A program made the translations under genes and the position numbers. Below are positions 5,963-12,067 of a DNA stretch of 12,067 nucleotides, in pieces. The notes beneath the pieces are model-generated. The model made no database searches, was not told where the DNA came from, and saw only the letters and a program-made list of their open reading frames with translations. Source of the stretch: an uncultured Eubacteriales bacterium (GTDB taxonomy: Bacteria; Bacillota_A; Clostridia; Lachnospirales; Lachnospiraceae); the NCBI GenBank assembly GCA_902803345.1, contig CADCPV010000174.1, forward strand, positions 1 through 12,067, read 5' to 3'. Position 1 is the stretch's first letter. Every line of letters begins with the position of its first letter.

Positions 5963-7627
5963 TTACCTCCCGGCCTGCTTCGCGGCTTCGCCGTATTCGG
6001 CGAGGGCGGATGAAAGCGGCGCGAAGCCGGTCATGCGGCTGCGCCAGTTCTCTTCATTCACGATGCCGGGAACATTGATCCGGGCTTCCGTGCCGAGGCT
6101 GAGAAGATCCTGCCAGGGAATAATACAGGTTTCCATTTCGCTCGCGAGCGCGCGCAGGATAAAGGCTTCGGGGATTTTCTCCTCCGGAATCGGGGGTACG
6201 TTTCCGGGAAGCCGGATGCGGCCGTCCGCAGCAAGCGCCGGCTCCGGAGCGTGATTGGTGAGATCCGCCAGCTGCTGCATCCGCTGAAGGAGCTCCGTTG
6301 AAACCGCTGTCTCCTGGCCTTGCATCAGCTGTTCTCTCAGGTTCCGAAGATCTTCCACTGCCTGAAGCCATTTCTGCTCTCGATCGAGCCGAATCTCCTC
6401 CTCTTTCTGAAGACCCCGAAGCACAAGCTGCACCTTCCGCTGTTCCGCAGGTGTCTGAATCCGGTACCAGCCAAGCGTCGTATCATTGTCATGCGTACCG
6501 GTATAGACAAACATGTTCTCGCGGATTTTGAAATTCGGATCCGTCAGCGTAAACTGCAGGACATTCATGCCCGGGAAATTGTAGTGATCGCGGAGTGTAT
6601 AGACCTCCTGGCGCATGTCGCCCAGATCCTCCGCGATGATTTCCGTCCCGGAAAGGAGCGGCAGCATCCGGTCGAAAAGCGCATAACCTGGCGCTTCGAT
6701 CCATTCGCCGACCATCGCAGTCGGACAGGATCTCGGTACCTTCCAGTAGGTGTCAAAAGCCCTGAAATGATCGATCCGGATCATATCATACAGCTTTGCA
6801 GTATAGAGAAGGCGATTCTCCCAGAAGGCGAATCCGTTCTCCTCCATGTGCTTCCAGTCGTAGATCGGGTTGCCCCAGCGCTGCCCTTCCGCAGCGAAAT
6901 AATCCGGCGGAACGCCCGCAACAAAGCCGGGATAGCCGTCCGGATCCAGTAAAAACTCCTCCTGATTCGCCCAGACATCCAGCGAATCCTGTCCGACATA
7001 GAACGGAATATCGCCCATAATCCGGACGCCGTGCTCGTGCGCATAGGAATGGACCTTCATCCACTGGCGGTAAAACTCATACTGCAGGAACATCTCAAGC
7101 CCGATCGCATCCGTAAGACCCGCAAGGACCGGGGATTTCGGATCCTTCTTGCGGATCCATTCACGGTCCTGATCCGGCCACTCGTTCCAGGGCAGGTCGT
7201 GATTCTTCGACTTCAGCGCGTGGAATACCGCATAGAGATAGACCCACTCCTGAGACGCGAAGGCTTCATAGTCCGCGTCCTTTTTGAAATTTCGGTACGC
7301 TTCCGCAAAATACGGTGCCTTGAGCGCCCGCGCCGCTTCATAATCGACTTTGATCTCGTCGCTCACGACAGGATCAGGAAGGGCTGAAATCAGCCCCTCC
7401 TGATATAAAGCTTCCAGATCGATATAGACTGTGTCACCGGCCTCCGATGAATAGGGCTGGTACGGAGAATGTCCGTAGCCAATCGGATTCAGCGGCAGAA
7501 CCTGCCAGATCTTCAGCCGGTTTTCAGCCAGAAGATCAATAAATTCATATGCGCATTTCCCGAAATCTCCGATGCCGAAGCGTCCGGGGAGGGAAAAGAC
7601 CGCACAGAGGACACCTGCTCTTCTCAT
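5963..7627 (-). CDS. malQ: 4-alpha-glucanotransferase (amylomaltase, GH77)
   Basis: A 554-residue cytoplasmic enzyme that transfers alpha-1,4-glucan segments between malto-oligosaccharides, releasing glucose and longer dextrins. GH77 landmarks are all present: SPYQ (54-57) of the substrate loop, RIDHFRAF with nucleophile Asp286, IIAEDLG with acid/base Glu333, GTHDNDT with stabilising Asp380, and the C-terminal PWQDLLSLGTEARINVPG. The family is normally about 500 residues. The extra length is a charged, Q/E/L-rich insertion (about 398-475) between the HDN motif and the C-terminal helices, likely a coiled-coil hairpin. The ATG (7627) overlaps the stop of the upstream clostripain gene as ATGA, with GAGG 7 bases before it, so translation is probably coupled. 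Transcription ends at the 5881-5948 hairpin. Assignment is firm; the role of the insertion is unknown. Confidence 0.95.
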   Translation of the reverse strand: MRRAGVLCAVFSLPGRFGIGDFGKCAYEFIDLLAENRLKIWQVLPLNPIGYGHSPYQPYSSEAGDTVYIDLEALYQEGLISALPDPVVSDEIKVDYEAARALKAPYFAEAYRNFKKDADYEAFASQEWVYLYAVFHALKSKNHDLPWNEWPDQDREWIRKKDPKSPVLAGLTDAIGLEMFLQYEFYRQWMKVHSYAHEHGVRIMGDIPFYVGQDSLDVWANQEEFLLDPDGYPGFVAGVPPDYFAAEGQRWGNPIYDWKHMEENGFAFWENRLLYTAKLYDMIRIDHFRAFDTYWKVPRSCPTAMVGEWIEAPGYALFDRMLPLLSGTEIIAEDLGDMRQEVYTLRDHYNFPGMNVLQFTLTDPNFKIRENMFVYTGTHDNDTTLGWYRIQTPAEQRKVQLVLRGLQKEEEIRLDREQKWLQAVEDLRNLREQLMQGQETAVSTELLQRMQQLADLTNHAPEPALAADGRIRLPGNVPPIPEEKIPEAFILRALASEMETCIIPWQDLLSLGTEARINVPGIVNEENWRSRMTGFAPLSSALAEYGEAAKQAGR

Positions 7628-10623
7628 CTTGTTGCCTCGCTCCAGTAAACCTGGTCATAAATATCGGTAAAGCGGTACATCAGGCTGGTGTATTTGCTCT
7701 CCAGTTCAAAGGAAACGATTTCCGCGCCTTCACGAATCCAGAGCGCCGAGTCGCCGATCCTGTAGCTGTCCTGGTATTTTCCGTCATAACCGTAGTAATC
7801 ACAGATGAAGTCGACACCGTATTCGACAGGAATTTCCTTCCCTGTGTTTTCGTCGATCCGCCCGAAGCCGATATTCTTTGCCTGTACTTCGGTACCATCG
7901 TTGTAAACGAGCTGCAGGCCTGAAATATAACCCTTCGGGTGCTGGTTGTCGAAGAGTACCAGCAGGTTTCCGAGCATTCCGACATCGGTCACATCGTCCG
8001 ATCCGATATCCGAAATCACATTGACAAGAACCGGAATATGGCCTTTCAGCGTGAATTCGCTGCCGTTTCGGACAACACTGTCAAGATAGTAAACAACCGG
8101 CTGTTCCACTTCTTCGCCGTCCTCATCGATTCCGACAACTGCCATCCAGCTGCCCGTTGACGGCATCGCAAGGTTTCCGTATTTGTCAAAGCTGTAAATC
8201 TGGTCGGTGCCGAGGTCGATATAGCCCGCGCCGTCATCGTAGTAGACCGAGGTCTGCAGATCCGTGAGAAGCGCCCAGTCGTCCTTTGTCAGGGCGAGAA
8301 CCGATTCGCCGTCCGGATTTTTGGTCCAGTTGAACTTCTCGCGTTCGATCATGTGATCCGCGATGTATTCGGAAGTATCCTCGATCCAGCCCGGATCCTG
8401 TGCTCTTCCGAAGAGGAAGCTTGAATTGTCATCGCTCATCCCTGAAAGAAGCGATCCGAGAATCGATCCGGAGGAGGAAGACGAAGAGGATCCGCCGCCG
8501 AGATAGCTGCCCAGAAGTCCGGAAATCAGGTCGGAACTGGAACTGGAACTCGAATAGGAGCTTGAAGAAGAAGTTCCGCCCAAGAGATCCAGCAGCGTTC
8601 CCGTGGAGCTCTGCTGCGAACCGCCCGAAAGCATGTCAAATACGGAACTCGCGTAGTTCGAGGTACCGCCGGTCACGAGCTGGCCGGAGGAGCTGACCGA
8701 AGCGAAACTCTGGATACATTTGCTGTAGGCGGAGTCGAGACCGATCGCATTGTAGGTCCGGATCGCGGCATCCACATAGCTCTTGTTGCGGTACGGGAAG
8801 AAAATCGAGATCCCATAGGCGTTTGTCACGTCGGAGCTCGTGGTATTGTACTTGATCGCCGAAAGAAGCGCGTTGGCAAGGTTCTTGCCTTCCGTCGTGC
8901 CGAGGTTCTTCGCAAAGTGTACGAGGTCGATCTGGTCGATCCGGGAAGAACTTGCAAACTCATGCGTGCGGGAGCGCGCATTCGAAACGGTCTGGTAATC
9001 CGAGCTGATCATCTGTGCAGTGCTGGTCGCAAAGTTCGAAAGCTGTGCGGGCACGACCGCCGCAAATTCCGCAAGGTCCACAACCGAAAGCGTCGTCGCC
9101 TGGCCGCGGCAGGATTTTCCGCACTGCATCACGAAATCGTCCGCGATCTTCTTGCCGAGCGTGACGGTATCCATCGAGGGATTCTGCGTCAGCTGGCGCA
9201 GCCACTCGGTATAATACCAGCCGATGCCGGGTTCCGCTTCCTCTGAAGCCACCATGTAATCGCCGTATGCATCCAGCATCAGCGCAGTTTCTGCCGTCGC
9301 CATCAGACAGGCGTCAAAGCCGATCATGTCAAACTTCACGCCGCCGTCCTTCAGGGCTTTCGAGATCTCCGAAAGATCCATCGTGTCCTTTTTGGACTGT
9401 TTCTCATCATAGCCGTAGCCGGAAACCGATCCGCCGCCGTGATCCCAGAGAATCAGCTCATAACGGTTTGCCGGGAAGTTCTGCGCACAGACCTTGATGA
9501 AATCCGAAAGTGTTTTGGGATCGGTCATCGCACCCGTGCCGGCGTTGTCGGAAAGTCGTGTGAGCTGGCCGTTCTTGACCTGGTAAATCTGGTTGTACTG
9601 ATTTGAAATGACGTTGTTCTGCCACTTCTTGCAGCCGCCCGTATAGATGATCAGGTTGACGTTTCCGCCGCAGCCCGAGTTCAGCATTTCCTGCAGGTCC
9701 GAGGTGCCCATCTTGTAGTTGGACTCAAGGTCGGTACCGCACATGAAGACCATAACCGTGACCGTATCCTGGCCGCCGCCCTTGATCGTCGTGTACTTCG
9801 AACGCGCGGACGTGACGGTCTGGGTGTTCACGGTTCCGGTATTGCCGGTCGAACTGGAGTTGCCGTTCAGGTCGGTCCAGCCGTTGTAATTTGCCTGATC
9901 CCCCGTGAACTGCGAAAGGTCAGACGCGGCATCATAGGAACCGGTGCCGGCCGTTCCGATCATATTGCCGATGCCAAGACCTGCTAAGATTGAGGAAAGA
10001 TCGCCGTAGGTCTCGTATTCGGACGCGGTATTCTCGGTTGCCTGGGTCGTCAGACTCGCCGCGGTTGTCGAAGGCGCTGCTGTCGTCAGGTTGGCATAGG
10101 GATCATTATTGTAATCCGTATAATCGGAGCCGCCGCAGCCTCCGCATCCGCCGCAGGCTTTGAACAGAATGATCACGCCGATCACCACGGCAATAAAGAT
10201 CAGGATACCCTTCAGTCTGCCGCCGCGTGTGGTCTTTCTGCCGGTCTCATTCGGCGTCTGCTGCAGATTCTGTGTCGTCTGCTGCGTGCTTTGCTGCGTG
10301 CTCTGCTGCCATCCCGTGCTCTGCGTCTGCTGGTAGCTGCTCTGCTGATGCTGAGTCTGCTGCAGGTTCTGGCTGTGGCCGGTCTGATTCGGGGTCTGAT
10401 TCAGATTCTGCCAGCCGCTCTGTGAGCTCTGCGAACTCTGCTGGTACCCGCTGCTCTGCTGATGATGCGTCTGCTGCACCTGCTGCGTATGCTGGGTCTG
10501 GGTCTGCTGTGCCGATCCGGCTTTCTCCCCTCTCGGACCGTTTCCGACAGGGCCGGTTCCCAGGCCTTCATCGCGCCGGTGAAGACTGCCCTTTTTCCTG
10601 TTGTTTTGTTCGTTCTCCGCCAT
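7624..10623 (-). CDS. Membrane-anchored clostripain-family (peptidase C11) protein with low-complexity regions
   Basis: A 999-residue protein. Order: a polar start with the glycine-rich patch EGLGTGPVGNGPRG (19-32); a Q/S/T-rich low-complexity tract (38-128); basic residues, then one TM helix (about 139-154) followed by three Cys in CGGCGGC (157-163); a T/S/N-rich linker (166-280); a clostripain domain (about 286-655); a Ser-rich repeat region (about 660-735); and a C-terminal beta-rich domain. The C11 dyad is intact: DHGGG with His395 and FDACLM with Cys439; VMVFMCGTDLES (290-301) is the family's first strand. Basic residues before the helix suggest the N-terminus is inside and the protease domain outside. 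C11 enzymes cleave after Arg or Lys. Start 10623 has AAGGAGA 6 bases upstream; the longer reading frame from 10734 begins upstream of the predicted transcript start. It is first of a two-gene operon with malQ. Substrate and role are unknown. Confidence 0.88.
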   Translation of the reverse strand: MAENEQNNRKKGSLHRRDEGLGTGPVGNGPRGEKAGSAQQTQTQHTQQVQQTHHQQSSGYQQSSQSSQSGWQNLNQTPNQTGHSQNLQQTQHQQSSYQQTQSTGWQQSTQQSTQQTTQNLQQTPNETGRKTTRGGRLKGILIFIAVVIGVIILFKACGGCGGCGGSDYTDYNNDPYANLTTAAPSTTAASLTTQATENTASEYETYGDLSSILAGLGIGNMIGTAGTGSYDAASDLSQFTGDQANYNGWTDLNGNSSSTGNTGTVNTQTVTSARSKYTTIKGGGQDTVTVMVFMCGTDLESNYKMGTSDLQEMLNSGCGGNVNLIIYTGGCKKWQNNVISNQYNQIYQVKNGQLTRLSDNAGTGAMTDPKTLSDFIKVCAQNFPANRYELILWDHGGGSVSGYGYDEKQSKKDTMDLSEISKALKDGGVKFDMIGFDACLMATAETALMLDAYGDYMVASEEAEPGIGWYYTEWLRQLTQNPSMDTVTLGKKIADDFVMQCGKSCRGQATTLSVVDLAEFAAVVPAQLSNFATSTAQMISSDYQTVSNARSRTHEFASSSRIDQIDLVHFAKNLGTTEGKNLANALLSAIKYNTTSSDVTNAYGISIFFPYRNKSYVDAAIRTYNAIGLDSAYSKCIQSFASVSSSGQLVTGGTSNYASSVFDMLSGGSQQSSTGTLLDLLGGTSSSSSYSSSSSSSDLISGLLGSYLGGGSSSSSSSGSILGSLLSGMSDDNSSFLFGRAQDPGWIEDTSEYIADHMIEREKFNWTKNPDGESVLALTKDDWALLTDLQTSVYYDDGAGYIDLGTDQIYSFDKYGNLAMPSTGSWMAVVGIDEDGEEVEQPVVYYLDSVVRNGSEFTLKGHIPVLVNVISDIGSDDVTDVGMLGNLLVLFDNQHPKGYISGLQLVYNDGTEVQAKNIGFGRIDENTGKEIPVEYGVDFICDYYGYDGKYQDSYRIGDSALWIREGAEIVSFELESKYTSLMYRFTDIYDQVYWSEATR
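8440..8640 (-). repeat. Ser-run/hydrophobic-Gly repeats in the clostripain protein
   Basis: Four short hydrophobic segments, VFDMLSGG, TLLDLLGG, LISGLLGSYLGGG and SILGSLLSGM, alternate with Ser-rich runs including S685-689, S691-697 and S712-718. The Ser runs use mixed TCN and AGY codons. The region lies between the protease domain and the C-terminal domain. Confidence 0.7.
10240..10512 (-). repeat. Q/S/T-rich tract with two internal repeats (clostripain residues 38-128)
   Basis: The encoded segment is mostly Gln, Ser and Thr with occasional Tyr and Trp. Two copies of a unit are visible, about residues 50-82 and 88-128, each containing HQQSS(G)YQQ and SGWQ or TGWQ and ending in NLNQTPNQTG or NLQQTPNETG. 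The DNA is correspondingly CAG/CAC-biased on the coding strand. Confidence 0.8.
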
Positions 10624-10628
10624 TTTGA

Positions 10629-10635
10629 TCTCCTT
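10629..10635 (-). promoter_or_regulatory. Ribosome binding site fixing the clostripain start
   Basis: AAGGAGA on the minus strand, with GGAG 6 bases before the ATG at 10623. It supports this start over the upstream in-frame ATG at 10734. Confidence 0.8.
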
Positions 10636-10718
10636 TTTCGCTCCGGGACGCCGGTCAGTCGGCCTGTCCCTGTCTGATCTATCTGCCCCTGAATCGGTTT
10701 CTGAAACTCTCTTTCTGT

Positions 10719-10747
10719 ATGATACTAAAATCATTCGGAAAATGCAA
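10719..10747 (-). promoter_or_regulatory. Promoter of the clostripain-malQ operon
   Basis: On the minus strand, -35 TTGCAT (10747-10742), a 17-base spacer and -10 TATCAT (10724-10719) predict a start near 10711, giving a leader of about 88 bases. It is back to back with the tRNA promoter. Confidence 0.65.
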
Positions 10748-10790
10748 GTATCTCATGAAAGCTTCACAGAAAAAACACCCGAAAAAGCGC

Positions 10791-10819
10791 TTGCCATCTC
10801 GATTAAACTATGATATTAT
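10791..10819 (+). promoter_or_regulatory. Promoter of tRNA-Ala
   Basis: -35 TTGCCA (10791-10796), a 17-base spacer and -10 TATTAT (10814-10819) place the start near 10826, just before the tRNA at 10830. Confidence 0.7.
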
Positions 10820-10829
10820 ACAGAGGCAC

Positions 10830-10902
10830 GGGGCATTAGCGCAGCTGGGAGCGCGCCACACTGGCAGTGTGGAGGCCACGGGTTCGAGTCCCGTATGCTC
10901 CA
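10830..10902 (+). tRNA. tRNA-Ala, anticodon GGC
   Basis: A complete 73-base cloverleaf. The acceptor stem GGGGCAT pairs with ATGCTCC and includes the G3-U70 pair that identifies alanine tRNAs; the D stem is GCGC/GCGC; the anticodon stem CCACA/TGTGG encloses loop CTGGCAG with anticodon GGC (reads GCC and GCU); the T arm is ACGGG-TTCGAGT-CCCGT; the discriminator is A. The 3' CCA is not encoded, so it must be added after transcription. It is a single-gene unit with its own promoter and terminator. Confidence 0.97.
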
Positions 10903-10909
10903 TCGAAAA

Positions 10910-10955
10910 AAACCGGGGGAACATGCGGAATCCAGCAGTTTCCCCGGTTTCTTTG
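10910..10955 (+). terminator. Terminator of tRNA-Ala
   Basis: AAACCGGGGGAAC (10910-10922) pairs with GTTTCCCCGGTTT (10938-10950) through 13 positions including one G-U, with a 15-base loop and a broken T tail (TTTCTTT). The A7 run on its left side would also serve as a U-tract on the opposite strand. Confidence 0.75.
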
Positions 10956-10971
10956 GAATAGAATTCAGCAC

Positions 10972-11000
10972 TTGCAAAGTGTTCCTGAATTGTGTATAGT
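10972..11000 (+). promoter_or_regulatory. Promoter of the small lipoprotein gene
   Basis: -35 TTGCAA (10972-10977), a 17-base spacer and -10 TATAGT (10995-11000) predict a start near 11007, about 54 bases before the ATG at 11061. Confidence 0.7.
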
Positions 11001-11060
11001 GTAATATATTGAATCTGGCGAGATTCAAAAAATGTCATGCTAAAAATGAGGAGGCAAGTA

Positions 11061-11765
11061 ATGAAGAAGCTGTTATTATTTCTGCTTACGGGCGTAATGG
11101 TCCTTTCCCTGGCAGGATGCTCGGGATGCTCAAATTCCAAAACGGATAAGAAAGAAAGTACTGCGGCATCTGCCGAGACAAAGAAAGATACGGAAACGAA
11201 ATCCGCCGATGAGACGGAAGAAAAGACAGAGGCGAAAACGACAGCGCCGGTCGAAAGTGCAAAACTTGACGGAAAGCTGAATTTTATCAATCTGGATGAT
11301 CGGGATTCATCGATTCTTCGCGGGATGTTTATCAGCGGAAACGTTGCCGGATCAACAGAATTCAATTCCTTCAATACCGGAGATTCTTCTGTGGAAGGAA
11401 TCCGCTGCATTTTCGAACTGAATGAGTGGGTCGAATTCTATCCGGATACCGACATCGAGTACGCCCTTCGCGTCTGGATTCTCAGGCACCGCGACGATCA
11501 GGAGTATTACAACACCTGCAAGTTCTCTGATTTGATGCCGAACTTTGCAAACTACTGCGACCTGCACTATCCCGAAGATGCGGAGAATCCGGATGAATGG
11601 ACCTGGGGCAGCTTTTACCTGCAAAATGAATGCGAACCCGGCTATTATGATTTTGTTTTCACCTATGAGGGAAAAGCGATCGCTACCTTACTGACCCGTT
11701 TCTATAAAGAGGGAGAGCTTACCGGAAAATCCGACGCAGAGCTTGAGAAATTAATGAAAGAATAA
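11061..11765 (+). CDS. Small lipoprotein of unknown function
   Basis: A 234-residue predicted surface lipoprotein: a KK start, a hydrophobic helix, and lipobox LAGC with lipidated Cys20. A second Cys (CSGC) follows, then a disordered K/E/T/S-rich linker to about residue 70. The remaining 165 residues are an acidic, aromatic-rich domain of alternating strands (segments such as FELNEWVEFYPD, ALRVWILRHR and YYDFVFTYEGKAIATL), suggesting a small beta-sandwich or Ig-like fold. I do not recognise the family. The ATG at 11061 follows AGGAGG (11049-11054) by 6 bases and starts the signal peptide cleanly; an in-frame ATG at 11037 has no ribosome site. It is monocistronic, with a promoter at 10972-11000 and a terminator at 11788-11831. 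A sensory, binding or stress role is possible, but nothing in the sequence decides it. Confidence 0.85.
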   Translation: MKKLLLFLLTGVMVLSLAGCSGCSNSKTDKKESTAASAETKKDTETKSADETEEKTEAKTTAPVESAKLDGKLNFINLDDRDSSILRGMFISGNVAGSTEFNSFNTGDSSVEGIRCIFELNEWVEFYPDTDIEYALRVWILRHRDDQEYYNTCKFSDLMPNFANYCDLHYPEDAENPDEWTWGSFYLQNECEPGYYDFVFTYEGKAIATLLTRFYKEGELTGKSDAELEKLMKE

Positions 11766-11787
11766 CCGAAGGAAAAGAACACAGTAT

Positions 11788-11834
11788 AAAGCCTCCTGCT
11801 GACCCCATGTGCGGAATCAGCAGGAGGCTTTTGT
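11788..11834. terminator. Bidirectional terminator between the lipoprotein and GH5 genes
   Basis: A perfect 15-bp stem (11788-11802 with 11817-11831, core GCCTCCTGCTGA) and a 14-base loop are followed by TTTTG on the plus strand and TTTATA on the minus strand. It ends the lipoprotein transcript and probably the convergent GH5 transcript. Confidence 0.9.
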
Positions 11835-11848
11835 ACGGTTGGTCTCTG

Positions 11849-12067
11849 TTATTTTCCGTACTTTACCAGGGCTTCCACAATCTCCGGGAAGATGAAATAC
11901 TTCCCGCTGCGGCTGTAGAGGCCGAAGAGTTCTCCGTCGCCTTCCGACGCGGAATTGTCCCAGACAAAGCAGCTCATGCCGCGGGAGCGCGCAGCCGCCG
12001 TATAGTAGGCGGAATAATCGACGCGGTCCTGGACATTCGGCTTCCCCTCCTTATTCAGGCGGGAAAC
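11849..12067 (-). CDS. GH5-type endoglucanase (cellulase), C-terminal end only
   Basis: The open frame enters from the right edge and ends at TAA (11851-11849), giving 72 residues. The segment RSRGMSCFVWDNS, followed by GELFGLYSR and FPEIVEAL, is the typical C-terminus of GH5 cellulases. In that family the Trp of the WDN motif (residue 36 of the fragment) lines the -1 subsite after the catalytic nucleophile, and the gL-DR and P-IV-AL motifs close the (beta/alpha)8 barrel. The nucleophile, acid/base and any signal peptide or binding modules lie outside the window. GH5 enzymes cleave beta-1,4-glucans, xyloglucan or mannans; the subfamily cannot be decided from this piece. It converges on the lipoprotein gene and shares its hairpin terminator. 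Family assignment is by motif recognition only. Confidence 0.8.
   Translation of the reverse strand, partial: VSRLNKEGKPNVQDRVDYSAYYTAAARSRGMSCFVWDNSASEGDGELFGLYSRSGKYFIFPEIVEALVKYGK

Noticed and set aside
10240..10512. CAG-rich DNA repeat considered as a CRISPR or tandem DNA repeat
   Set aside because: There is no regular repeat-spacer pattern; the repetition is at protein level with varied codons.
10227..10628. 133-codon plus-strand Ser/Ala/Cys-rich frame
   Set aside because: It is the complement of the Q/S/T-rich tract of the clostripain gene, and its composition is a by-product of the CAG-biased coding strand.
10624..10734. Longer clostripain start at 10734
   Set aside because: It lies upstream of the predicted transcription start (about 10711) and has no ribosome site, whereas 10623 has AAGGAGA at good spacing.
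10830..10902. tRNA-Ala as an integration site for a mobile element
   Set aside because: I saw no repeat of the tRNA 3' end elsewhere in the window and no integrase gene.
10808..11410. 200-codon minus-strand frame across the tRNA and lipoprotein start
   Set aside because: It is antisense to a tRNA and to two promoters; it is an open frame by chance.

Overview
The window looks like chromosomal DNA from a GC-moderate, carbohydrate-degrading anaerobe of the Clostridia, possibly Lachnospiraceae-like. The evidence is Gram-positive-style lipoprotein signals, strong AGGAGG ribosome binding sites, well-spaced sigma-A promoters, a membrane-anchored clostripain, and several carbohydrate-active proteins. 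The family-level assignment is inference. There is no integrase, transposase, CRISPR array or phage gene, so this appears to be ordinary chromosome with some unusual genes.

Layout, left to right. (1) 1-552, minus: 5' part of an HlyD/MacA-type adaptor lipoprotein, cut by the left edge. (2) 553-919: a divergent control region. It has a near-consensus promoter for each direction, a pair of CTTAAG-like half-sites 11 bp apart between them (a typical OmpR/PhoB-family response regulator site), a second possible minus promoter, a TCACC/GGTGA repeat cluster, and a terminator-like hairpin in the plus-strand leader. (3) 920-5873, plus: a three-gene operon of an MFS transporter and two tandem paralogous (alpha/alpha)6-type glycosidase-like proteins. 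It ends at a long bidirectional hairpin (5881-5948). (4) 5963-10623, minus: a two-gene operon transcribed toward that hairpin. It encodes a 999-residue membrane-anchored clostripain-family (C11) protein, then MalQ (GH77 4-alpha-glucanotransferase), joined by a 4-base ATGA overlap. (5) 10791-10955, plus: tRNA-Ala(GGC) with its own promoter and a hairpin terminator. (6) 10972-11831, plus: a small lipoprotein of unknown function with promoter and terminator. (7) 11849-12067, minus: C-terminal end of a GH5-type endoglucanase, cut by the right edge.

How they may work together (inference): the MFS protein would import a glycoside or oligosaccharide, the two unsignalled paralogs would cleave it in the cytoplasm, and MalQ would remodel alpha-1,4-glucans. 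The GH5 enzyme suggests plant-glucan degradation. The coupling of malQ to a surface protease-like protein has no obvious metabolic logic. The most unusual items are the diverged catalytic motifs of the tandem glycosidase pair, the Q/S/T-rich prion-like cytoplasmic tail and hydrophobic/serine repeats of the clostripain protein, and the shared response-regulator-like site between the efflux and sugar operons.
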